A stretch of 21,673 nt of DNA. Source: JBCDGZ01 sp038750655 (GTDB taxonomy: Bacteria; Bacteroidota; Bacteroidia; Chitinophagales; Saprospiraceae). Under the pieces are notes generated by a model. The model worked only from the letters and a program-made list of their open reading frames with translations. It did no database searches and was not told the origin of the DNA. The DNA lies in assembly GCA_038750655.1 (NCBI GenBank), contig JBCDGZ010000130.1, forward strand, positions 1-21,673. Direction: 5' to 3'. Positions 13,981-21,673 of the stretch are shown piece by piece. Positions within the stretch are counted from its first letter, which is position 1. Every line of letters begins with the position of its first letter. Made by a program: the position numbers and the translations under genes.

Positions 13981-14014
13981 AACGGGCAACTCCTTGTAAT
14001 AGGAACTGCCCGTT
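13981..14014 (-). terminator. Terminator of the giant SprB-repeat gene
   Basis: AACGGGCAACTCCT (13981-13994) pairs with AGGAACTGCCCGTT (14001-14014) at 12 of 14 positions with a 6-nt loop, 42 nt beyond the stop codon at 14056. On the reverse strand it is followed by TTTCCTATTTTAGG, a moderately T-rich tail. Confidence 0.6.
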
Positions 14015-14055
14015 CTCCAGTAAAGTTCAACGGCACTTTAGCCAGTATTGATCGC

Positions 14056-17000
14056 CTATTCCAGCAAAATCATTCTTCTGGTCGCCTGATCCGCTTCCGT
14101 TTCTAGCTTGTAGTACAAGACGCCGGAGCTAGACAATTCGCTGCGATTGAGCTGTACTTCATTGTAGCCTGCTTCGTAGTCGCCCTTGATCTGCTTGATC
14201 ACTCGACCAGAGACATCGTAGATGGTCAGGGTCGCCGCAGTGGCCTTCGGCAGGCTAAAACTGATGACCGTCTCGTCCATGAATGGATTCGGCTGGTTCT
14301 GGAAGAGTTCGAAGCGATAGCTAGTAAGCGTGGCGGGTTGAGTAAACGCCAACTCTACAGCCAATACTTCCCGGTTAGCCTTGAAGGCCGCAGCGTCCTG
14401 ATGCGTCTGATCGATCTCCAAGACTTCGCTCAGCAGACTACCCGCTTGCTTAGCCCGGAAGGTCAATTCAAACAGCGCTTGCTCTTGATCAAGATCAACA
14501 GGCTGATCGCTGTACCAGACCATACCGATCTTACCGCGATCCTTGGCACCAAGGTAGAGGTGCTGGTCTTCCATCGGACTTTGCGCTCCGGCCTTAGCCG
14601 TCACTAGCTCTACTGCGTTGCGGTCGAAGGACAGCGCCCACTGGTGAGCCAACAGTTGCTCGTACCCCTGGGTAGTGAACTGGAGGGTGAACTCCTCCCC
14701 TGCCCGCAACATACGGTCTTGGACTTCCAAGAGCAGGCGATTCGTGGCGCGATCACCAGTTTCATCACCTGTGTAGCTCAATGGATTCGCATTTCCATCC
14801 ACATCCCCTATTTTCACCCCAATGAAGTCAGAATTCAGCTGATTCATCATCAGGCCAAAGTGAGTAATGGTATCCGGGAATGGCGAAATGATATTTCTTC
14901 CAACCGACGGGAACACATGATCTGCATCCACAAATCTCCAAGAAGTATTGTTACTCGGCGGTATTGGAGTACCCGTAATACTGCTAGACAGTAAGATATT
15001 GAGTACCACCACGTCAAATACGGTGATAATATCATCGCGGAAGGCATCTGCGGCAATCTTCTTATACTCCGAATCCAATTCTTCCAAACCAACAATATGG
15101 CGCAGAATCAAGGATAAATCGAGCGCAGAGACGCCGTTGGTCCAGTTGATGTCTTTAGAAGGTTCGATCAAGTAATCCTCGCCACCATTAACCGGGCCGT
15201 AGAGGAAGACGCCTGTTCCGTCGGTTGTCTGTACGCCAAGGCTGTTGTTTTGAGTCGTATTGAACAATTCAACATCCGTCAAGGCCACGGGATCGCCGTC
15301 TTCGGTACGGATAGATCCGCCGATCTCCAACTGCGCTGGATCGCGGACCAGTACATTTCCATCCTCTGCACAAACCTGCTGCTGAATACCAACACCAGCG
15401 TAAGAGCGGGTAATGATGGAAGGGAAGGCCAGATTGCCGATCAGATTAATCGCACTTTGTTCGGTAATATCCCCTGTCAACAAGACCTCGAGATCGAAGA
15501 TCGCCGTACCGTCCGCCAGCGTTTGTGCTGGATTACCCGGTGCATTGACCCAAGTGATCGCCATGGTATCAGAGGAAAGGATATTGAAAACAAAACCTGC
15601 CGCCGCTAGGCCCGAAGGCAGCAGATCGACAAATTCTGCAACCGTATCCTGATCAATGACGGCCAAGAACTGGAAGGATTCTACATTAATGAAGTTTTCC
15701 ACGACTACTGGCACATTCACTCGCGTACCCGCTGCCCCCACTACCGTGTTGGTCGCATTGTCTACTACATCGAAGCAGGTTCTCGGAATCTCCACAGAAA
15801 CAGAAGAGGTACAAGCATCCGACATGCCATTATTATCGGTCACCGTCAGGGTCACCGGAACAGGGCTCACCATCAAATCCATCACCCCGAAATCTGTTTG
15901 TGACAGATTGAAGGTAAGGTTGGAATTGCCCGTACAGTTGTCTGTACTGCCATCATCGACATCGGCTACCGTGATGGACCCAGCTCCAGTCTCGTCCAAC
16001 AACACTGTGATATTGGGCTTACAAACGGCATTAGGCAGCATGTTATCCTCAATAATCACTGAAGTCATACAAGTGGCGGTATTGCCCGCAGCATCCGTTA
16101 CCGTCAAGGTTACTGGCCAAGGAGTAACGCCATCTGCATTCTCGCAAGTAAAGGTATCTGGCGAAACGCTCAGGGTCACATTGCTACAGAAGTCAAAACT
16201 TCCATTATTGACCAGACTAGGTGGCAAGATCAAGGTATCACTTGGCGGCAAGCCAATCACCGGAGAAGAGCCTAAGCAAGAGGCGATTGGTGGTGTATTG
16301 TCTTCTACCAAGATGACAATGAGGAACGTCTCGGTATTACCACAAGGATCGATTGCTGTCCAGGAAATGGTATGCCCTCCTAGGTTCAGGTCTTCGTTGA
16401 GGCTTCTTCGGTTCACTGGCGCACCGCCGTCCAGGCTGTAAGAAATATCCAGGAAGGCAAAATCAGCGCAGTTATCGAACAGCGAGTCCGCCGTCAGCTC
16501 GAAGGACAGATTGGCCACACAATCATTTGGATTAGTGGACAAGGTCAATCCATTAGCGATGTTAAATACCGGCGCCTCATCATCAACAACGGAGAGCACC
16601 TGATTGTGTACCGTCGTATTGCCACAGGCATCCGTAGCGATCCAGGAGCGCGTCAGTTCGTAAGTGTAATTATTGCAGAAGGCCGGGTTGAATGACTGCG
16701 TAGTCATTTCATTGTACCCAATACCTGGCGTTCCACAATTATCGGAGGCAGTAATGTCGATTCCGATTACTGGAAGTACCGGAAGGCTATCGCAGTCCAC
16801 AACGGCATCGGCCGGCATCGGCTGGTTCCAGACAGGCCCCTCGACATCGTAGATGAAGCTGAATTCCTGTGTACACTCGGCGAAAGCGCCAGAGGCATCA
16901 GTGATCCGATAAGTACGGCTGATGGTTCTTCTACAGCCCACATCGACAGTATCCTGGCTAGACGTCAGGGTCAGCATTCCACAACCACCGGTTACCGTAG

Positions 17001-20000
17001 GTAAGAAGGGATCGAGGGTGCTACCTCGGGTATTGAAGGTCGTCGCTGCCGGAGGCAGGGCGGGGTTACATCCGTCGGCCAAACCAAAGTCATCTTCTGG
17101 ACAAATAATGGTCGGCAGTCCTCCTCCAATAATCCGTATGGTCTTGCGAACAACTTGCGTACAGCCTGGTGAAGCTGGGGTAATTCCTCCATCGGGAGAA
17201 AGTCCCATATTGCCATCATCAGCACCGTCGAAGGTCATCAAAATGGTGTGCATACCCAATGTAAGAGTAGAGGGATCGAGCGTTGTAGAAATCATACCAT
17301 CTACGGTAATCAAAATATCATCTGCGCCAACCCCATTGGTATCTGTACCACCAAGGGAAACTGGCATACTATTCTGGCAGTACTCATCCTCCAAGACCGG
17401 CACAAATACCGGATCGGGGTATTGACACTTGTTGGAATAAACCAGTTGGATATTCGCTGGATTACCAGCTGCATAAGGCCCTTCGATCGTCAAGGTATAA
17501 CCAAAGGAATCAACATGTACAAATGGCAATGTATAAGAGCCATCGGTGTTATCGTAGGTCATCGTCGTCGTTCCTAATGGAATAGGAACACCAGGGCTTT
17601 GCAAGCCAATCGTTGGTATATCGTAGGCGTCAAAGGCTCCTGTCGCCGCTACTACGGTCCAGGTTTGCCCGTTGGGCAGTTGTATGCCCCCTGCGGCTTT
17701 GACTTTGATCAATTCAGAAAACTGTCCATTATCTCCTCCGATTCCCAGATCAATATCAAAGAGTCTGGCATTATCAAGACACGCACAAGCGATGGTGTAT
17801 TCTTGCTCGCAATCCGTCACCGGTACTACCCCACTTTCTACATCCGTACAGCCATTGGCATCCGTAACGGTCACCGTATACGTTCCTCCAATCAAGCCGC
17901 CGACAGCCGCTGTCGTTGCTCCATTACTCCACAAGTAAGCGTAAGTAGCCGTGCCGCCATTGGCGCTGGCCGTCAAGCCACCGCTGGCCGCTCCACAGAT
18001 AGAAGCACTATCTACAGATACCGTAGTAACAAGTTCTGCCGGTTCAGTGATGGTATTGCTATCTGTCGCCGTACAGCCATTCGCATCCGTGATGGTCACC
18101 GTATAAGTACCCGCCATAACTCCGGTGATGCTAGCAGTCGTCGCCGCATTGCTCCACGAGTAGGTATAAGCCCCTGTACCGCCGCTGCCGGAGGCCGTCA
18201 AGCCACCGTCGCTAAAGCCATTACAAGTTACGTTGCTATCGACAACAGTGCTGGCAATGAGCAGCGTAGGCTCAGTAACCGTACTGCTGCTGGTCGCCGT
18301 ACAGCCGTTGGCATCCGAAATCGTTACGGTGTAGGTACCCGCCGTGACCCCAGTGATGCTCGCCGTCGTCGCCGCATTGCTCCACAGATAGGTGTAAGCG
18401 CCCGTACCACCGCTGCCGGAGGCCGTCAGGCCACCATCGCTAAAGCCATTACAAGTCACATTGCTGTCCACAACGGTAGCAGCCATCAGTAAGCTCGGCT
18501 CCGTTACCGTCGAGCTGGCAGCTGCGGTACAGCCGTTGGCGTCGGTAATTGTTACGGTGTAGGTGCCGGCGGTAACGCCGGTGATGCTAGCAGTAGTGGC
18601 CGCATTACTCCAGAGGAAAGTATAGGCTGCGGTACCGCCGCTGGCGGAGGCCGTCAGACCACCATCGCTAAAGCCATTGCAGGTCACATTGCTGTCCACA
18701 ACAACATTGGGGACTAGCAGCGCAGGTTCGGTGATCGTTTCACTATTGGTCGCCGTACAGCCGTTGGCATCAGAAATGGTTACGGTATAGGTGCCGGCGG
18801 TGACGCCGGTGATGCTAGCAGTAGTGGCCGCATTACTCCAGAGGTAGGTGTAGGTACCGGTGCCGCCGGTGCCGGAGGCCGTTAGGCCGCCGTCGCTAAA
18901 GCCGTTACAGGTCACGTTGCTGTCGACGACGACAGTGGCGACCAATAGGGCTGGCTCGGTGATGGTACCGCTACTGGTAGCGGTACAGCCGTTGGCGTCA
19001 GTAATCGTTACGGTATAGGTGGCGGCAGTAACGCCGGTAATGCTGGCAGTGGTGGCACTATTGCTCCAGAGGTAGGTGTAGGTGCCGGTACCGCCGCTGC
19101 CGGAGGCCGTTAGGCCGCCATCGCTGAAGCCATTACAGCTTACATTGCTATCAACAACAGTGGTCGCTACCAGCAGTGCAGGTTCCGTTATGGTACTGCT
19201 GGTGGTTGCGGTACAGCCATTGGCATCAGTGACGGTGACGCTGTAGGTACCAGCGGGAATACTGGTGATGCTGGCGGTGGTAGCGCTGTTACTCCAGAGG
19301 TAGGTGTAAGCACTGGTGCCGCCGCTGGCGGAGGCCGTTAGGCCACCGTCGCTAAAGCCATTACAAGTTACATTACTATCAACTACACTAACTACCGTCA
19401 ATAAGCTCGGCTCAGTAATGGTACCACTTGATGTTGTTGTACAACCATTATTATCTGAGACCGTCACGGTATAAGTACCTGGTGCAAGTCCCGTGATGCT
19501 AGCTGTCGTGGCGGCATTACTCCACAGATAAGTGTAAATTGGCGTACCTCCCATTGTGCTGGCCGTCAAACCACCATCACTAAAGCCATTACAGCTTACA
19601 TTACTGTCCACGACTGCTGTTGTCGACAACAGCGCAGGTTCAGTAATCGGATTGCTGCTAGTCGCCGTACAGCCATTGGCGTCGGTAACTGTTACAGTAT
19701 ATGTTCCAGCAACTACCCCAGTAATGCTGGCCGTGGTTGCACTATTGCTCCATAAGTAAGTATAAGCGCCCGTCCCTCCGGTCGCACTAGCTGTCAAGCC
19801 GCCGTCGCTAAAGCCATTACAAGTCACATTACTATCCACAACCGTAGCAGCTATGAGTAGAACTGGCTCTGTAATCGTATTGCTGCTAGTCGCCGTACAG
19901 CCATTCGCATCCGTGATGGTTACCGTATACGTTCCAGCGGTAATTCCAGTAATGCTAGCCGTTGTAGCGGCATTACTCCATAGGTAGGTATATCCAGGGG

Positions 20001-21673
20001 TACCGCCTACTGCACTAGCCGTTAAGCCACCATCTGCAAAGCCATTACAAGTTGCATTACTGTCTACGACTGTAGCGGCAAATAATAGAGTGGGTTCCGT
20101 AATGGTAGCACTTGAAACTGCGGTACAGCTATTTGCGTCGGTAATGGTTACGGTAAAGGTTCCTGGAGAAAGTCCGGTAATACTCGCCGTTGTAGCGGCA
20201 TTACTCCATAGGTAGGTATAGCCAGGAGTACCACCACCTGCAACTGCGGTGAGACCACCGTCATTAAAGCCATTACAACGAATATTGCTATCCACCACTG
20301 CATTGGCGGTCAAAAGCGCAGGCTCAGTAATCGTACCACTGCTGGTTACTGTACAGCCATCTCCATCAGTGATGGTCACTGTGTAGGTTCCAGCCGTTAA
20401 GCCTGTAATGCTGGCCGTGATTGCGGCATTACTCCACAAGTAGGTATAAGCCCCTGCCCCTCCAGTCGCGCTGGTCGTCAAGCCACCATCAGCAAAGCCA
20501 TTACAAGTCGCATTACTATCCACAACTGTAGTCGCTACTACTAATGTAGGCTCAGTAATTACGTTGCTGCTAGTCGCCGTACACCCATTCGCATCCGTAA
20601 TGGTAACGGTGTAGGTACCAGCCGTTATGCCGGTGATACTAGCCGTGGTAGCGGCATTACTCCATAGATAAGTGTATCCAGGTGTGCCGCCAATTGCATT
20701 AGCCGTCAGACCACCATCTGCAAAACCATTACAGCTTACCACACTATCCACAACGGTTGCTGCAAACAATAGGGACGGCTCCGTGACCGTACCACTAGAG
20801 ATAGCCGTACAACCATTCATATCGGTGATCGTCACGGTATAGGTACCAGCCGTAACACCAGTGATACTCGCGGTAGTCGCACTATTGCTCCATAGATAGG
20901 TATAAGTTGGCGTACCACCCATACCGGAGGCGGTGAGGCCACCATCGCTGAAGGTATTACAGGTTACGTTGCTGTCCACTGCTACCGATGCAGTAAGCAG
21001 CGCTGGCTCGGTGACCGTGCCACTATTGGTAGCCGTACAGCCGTTCGCATCCGAAATGGTGACTGTGTAAGTACCCGCGGCTACGCCAGTGATGCTGGCC
21101 GTGGTCGCGCTATTGCTCCAATTGAAGGTATAAGGGGTGGTGCCGCCCATACCGGAGGCCGTCAGACCACCATCCATAAAGCCGTTACAGGTGACATTGC
21201 TGTCTACTGCGACCATCGTAGCGAGCAGCACTGGCTCGGTGACCGTGCCACTATTAGTAGCCGTACAGCCATTGGCGTCCGAAATGGTGACCGTGTAGGT
21301 GCCGGCTCCAACGCCAGTGATACTTGCCGTCGTCGCGCTATTGCTCCAAGAATAAGTGTAAGCTCCCGTGCCGCCCATCGCAGAGGCCGTCAGGCCGCCG
21401 TCGAGGAAGCCGTTACAGGTGACATTGCTATCGACAGCCACAGAGGCGGTCAGTAAGGTCGGCTCGGTAATCGTACCGCTTGAAGTAGCCGTACAGCCGT
21501 TCATATCTGTGATCGTCACGGTATAGGTACCTGCTCCAACGCCAGTGATGCTCGCCGTCGTTGCGCTATTGCTCCAATTATAAGTGTAGGGCGTCGTGCC
21601 GCCCATCGCCGAGGCCGTCAGGCCACCATCGAGGAAGCCATTACAGGTGACGTTACTATCAACCGCTACCATA
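14056..21673 (-). CDS. Giant SprB-repeat surface protein with HYR-like, cohesin-like and dockerin-like modules and T9SS tail (5' partial)
   Basis: The frame is open from the right edge to TAG at 14056; the ATG at 21672 is an internal Met inside a repeat, so the true start lies outside. More than 2,530 residues are visible. In protein order: sixteen tandem 76-residue SprB-type repeats (21672 to about 18031, each with DSNVTCNGF, DGGLTAS, WSNxATTASITG, AGTYTVTxTDANGCTA, TEP), a diverged seventeenth (to about 17815), a non-repetitive region, HYR-like beta domains (about 17100-15790), a cohesin-like domain (about 15780-15440), a dockerin-like segment (about 15170-14950, NGVSALDLSLILRHIVG and DAFRDDIITVFDVVVLNILL), a second cohesin-like domain (about 14730-14360) and a type A T9SS domain (QNQPNPFMDETVISF to the end). 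SprB in Flavobacterium is a gliding-motility adhesin; adhesion or surface attachment is the likely role, but gliding is not proven here. Confidence 0.92.
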   Translation of the reverse strand, partial: MVAVDSNVTCNGFLDGGLTASAMGGTTPYTYNWSNSATTASITGVGAGTYTVTITDMNGCTATSSGTITEPTLLTASVAVDSNVTCNGFLDGGLTASAMGGTGAYTYSWSNSATTASITGVGAGTYTVTISDANGCTATNSGTVTEPVLLATMVAVDSNVTCNGFMDGGLTASGMGGTTPYTFNWSNSATTASITGVAAGTYTVTISDANGCTATNSGTVTEPALLTASVAVDSNVTCNTFSDGGLTASGMGGTPTYTYLWSNSATTASITGVTAGTYTVTITDMNGCTAISSGTVTEPSLLFAATVVDSVVSCNGFADGGLTANAIGGTPGYTYLWSNAATTASITGITAGTYTVTITDANGCTATSSNVITEPTLVVATTVVDSNATCNGFADGGLTTSATGGAGAYTYLWSNAAITASITGLTAGTYTVTITDGDGCTVTSSGTITEPALLTANAVVDSNIRCNGFNDGGLTAVAGGGTPGYTYLWSNAATTASITGLSPGTFTVTITDANSCTAVSSATITEPTLLFAATVVDSNATCNGFADGGLTASAVGGTPGYTYLWSNAATTASITGITAGTYTVTITDANGCTATSSNTITEPVLLIAATVVDSNVTCNGFSDGGLTASATGGTGAYTYLWSNSATTASITGVVAGTYTVTVTDANGCTATSSNPITEPALLSTTAVVDSNVSCNGFSDGGLTASTMGGTPIYTYLWSNAATTASITGLAPGTYTVTVSDNNGCTTTSSGTITEPSLLTVVSVVDSNVTCNGFSDGGLTASASGGTSAYTYLWSNSATTASITSIPAGTYSVTVTDANGCTATTSSTITEPALLVATTVVDSNVSCNGFSDGGLTASGSGGTGTYTYLWSNSATTASITGVTAATYTVTITDANGCTATSSGTITEPALLVATVVVDSNVTCNGFSDGGLTASGTGGTGTYTYLWSNAATTASITGVTAGTYTVTISDANGCTATNSETITEPALLVPNVVVDSNVTCNGFSDGGLTASASGGTAAYTFLWSNAATTASITGVTAGTYTVTITDANGCTAAASSTVTEPSLLMAATVVDSNVTCNGFSDGGLTASGSGGTGAYTYLWSNAATTASITGVTAGTYTVTISDANGCTATSSSTVTEPTLLIASTVVDSNVTCNGFSDGGLTASGSGGTGAYTYSWSNAATTASITGVMAGTYTVTITDANGCTATDSNTITEPAELVTTVSVDSASICGAASGGLTASANGGTATYAYLWSNGATTAAVGGLIGGTYTVTVTDANGCTDVESGVVPVTDCEQEYTIACACLDNARLFDIDLGIGGDNGQFSELIKVKAAGGIQLPNGQTWTVVAATGAFDAYDIPTIGLQSPGVPIPLGTTTMTYDNTDGSYTLPFVHVDSFGYTLTIEGPYAAGNPANIQLVYSNKCQYPDPVFVPVLEDEYCQNSMPVSLGGTDTNGVGADDILITVDGMISTTLDPSTLTLGMHTILMTFDGADDGNMGLSPDGGITPASPGCTQVVRKTIRIIGGGLPTIICPEDDFGLADGCNPALPPAATTFNTRGSTLDPFLPTVTGGCGMLTLTSSQDTVDVGCRRTISRTYRITDASGAFAECTQEFSFIYDVEGPVWNQPMPADAVVDCDSLPVLPVIGIDITASDNCGTPGIGYNEMTTQSFNPAFCNNYTYELTRSWIATDACGNTTVHNQVLSVVDDEAPVFNIANGLTLSTNPNDCVANLSFELTADSLFDNCADFAFLDISYSLDGGAPVNRRSLNEDLNLGGHTISWTAIDPCGNTETFLIVILVEDNTPPIASCLGSSPVIGLPPSDTLILPPSLVNNGSFDFCSNVTLSVSPDTFTCENADGVTPWPVTLTVTDAAGNTATCMTSVIIEDNMLPNAVCKPNITVLLDETGAGSITVADVDDGSTDNCTGNSNLTFNLSQTDFGVMDLMVSPVPVTLTVTDNNGMSDACTSSVSVEIPRTCFDVVDNATNTVVGAAGTRVNVPVVVENFINVESFQFLAVIDQDTVAEFVDLLPSGLAAAGFVFNILSSDTMAITWVNAPGNPAQTLADGTAIFDLEVLLTGDITEQSAINLIGNLAFPSIITRSYAGVGIQQQVCAEDGNVLVRDPAQLEIGGSIRTEDGDPVALTDVELFNTTQNNSLGVQTTDGTGVFLYGPVNGGEDYLIEPSKDINWTNGVSALDLSLILRHIVGLEELDSEYKKIAADAFRDDIITVFDVVVLNILLSSSITGTPIPPSNNTSWRFVDADHVFPSVGRNIISPFPDTITHFGLMMNQLNSDFIGVKIGDVDGNANPLSYTGDETGDRATNRLLLEVQDRMLRAGEEFTLQFTTQGYEQLLAHQWALSFDRNAVELVTAKAGAQSPMEDQHLYLGAKDRGKIGMVWYSDQPVDLDQEQALFELTFRAKQAGSLLSEVLEIDQTHQDAAAFKANREVLAVELAFTQPATLTSYRFELFQNQPNPFMDETVISFSLPKATAATLTIYDVSGRVIKQIKGDYEAGYNEVQLNRSELSSSGVLYYKLETEADQATRRMILLE
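17815..21673 (-). repeat. Tandem 228-bp coding repeats (SprB repeats)
   Basis: Sixteen near-uniform 228-bp units (76 codons) and one diverged terminal unit are seen, continuing beyond the window. Each encodes two Cys (in the TCNGF and NGCTA segments). Identity at DNA level is uneven: units around 18540-18900 share long runs, such as the stretch starting GTGATGCTAGCAGTAGTGGC at 18589 and again at 18809. Units near 19400-20700 use more different synonymous codons. This points to recent local duplication or gene conversion inside an older array. Confidence 0.9.

Noticed and set aside
17599..18492. 297-codon + strand ORF over the SprB repeats
   Set aside because: It is an antisense shadow of the repeat array. 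The reverse frame encodes well-known SprB repeats and continues into a T9SS domain.
17815..21673. CRISPR-like regular repeats
   Set aside because: The 228-bp units are contiguous, in frame and coding throughout, with no spacers.

Overview
The window looks like a Bacteroidota chromosome segment, most likely from a Saprospiria-type marine or sludge bacterium (Lewinella/Haliscomenobacter-like). This rests on several type IX secretion (T9SS) C-terminal sorting domains, a giant adhesin of SprB repeats, a LytS/LytTR two-component pair with a TPR sensor, TAnnTTTG-type promoter boxes and the absence of Shine-Dalgarno sequences. The species assignment is inference; no rRNA or tRNA gene was seen.

Layout. 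1-172 (-) is the 5' end of a secreted protein running off the left edge. 173-871 is intergenic and carries one copy (A) of a degenerate dispersed repeat. 872-3703 (+) is a secreted GH13 alpha-glucan hydrolase with a T9SS tail. 3704-4354 holds a hairpin and repeat copy B. Then follow three exported proteins on the + strand: a DsbD-gamma-like thioredoxin-fold protein without its CxxC (4355-4945), an unknown T9SS cargo (5042-5971) and an HExxH lipoprotein (6028-7101). Penicillin-binding protein 1C (7212-9617) closes the + strand block. 9618-10645 is non-coding but highly structured: three copies of a repeat whose stem shows compensatory base changes, and a cluster of mini-hairpins with short tandem repeats.

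The rest is on the - strand. In transcription order it contains a giant SprB-repeat/cohesin/dockerin/T9SS surface protein (5' end outside the window, stop at 14056), a LytTR response regulator (13824-13063), a 48-codon double-glycine-leader peptide gene (12805-12659) and a cytosolic TPR-LytS histidine kinase (12577-10646). The peptide gene has its own promoter, a flanking inverted repeat and a terminator.

The most interesting unit is 10646-13881: regulator, GG-leader peptide, kinase. It parallels the ComC/ComD/ComE or Blp logic of Firmicutes (GG peptide, kinase, LytTR regulator), but in a Bacteroidota context and with a kinase that has no membrane segment and a peptide-binding-type TPR domain. 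The sequence supports each gene; the signalling circuit is inferred. The neighbouring giant adhesin could be a regulated target, but nothing in the sequence proves this.
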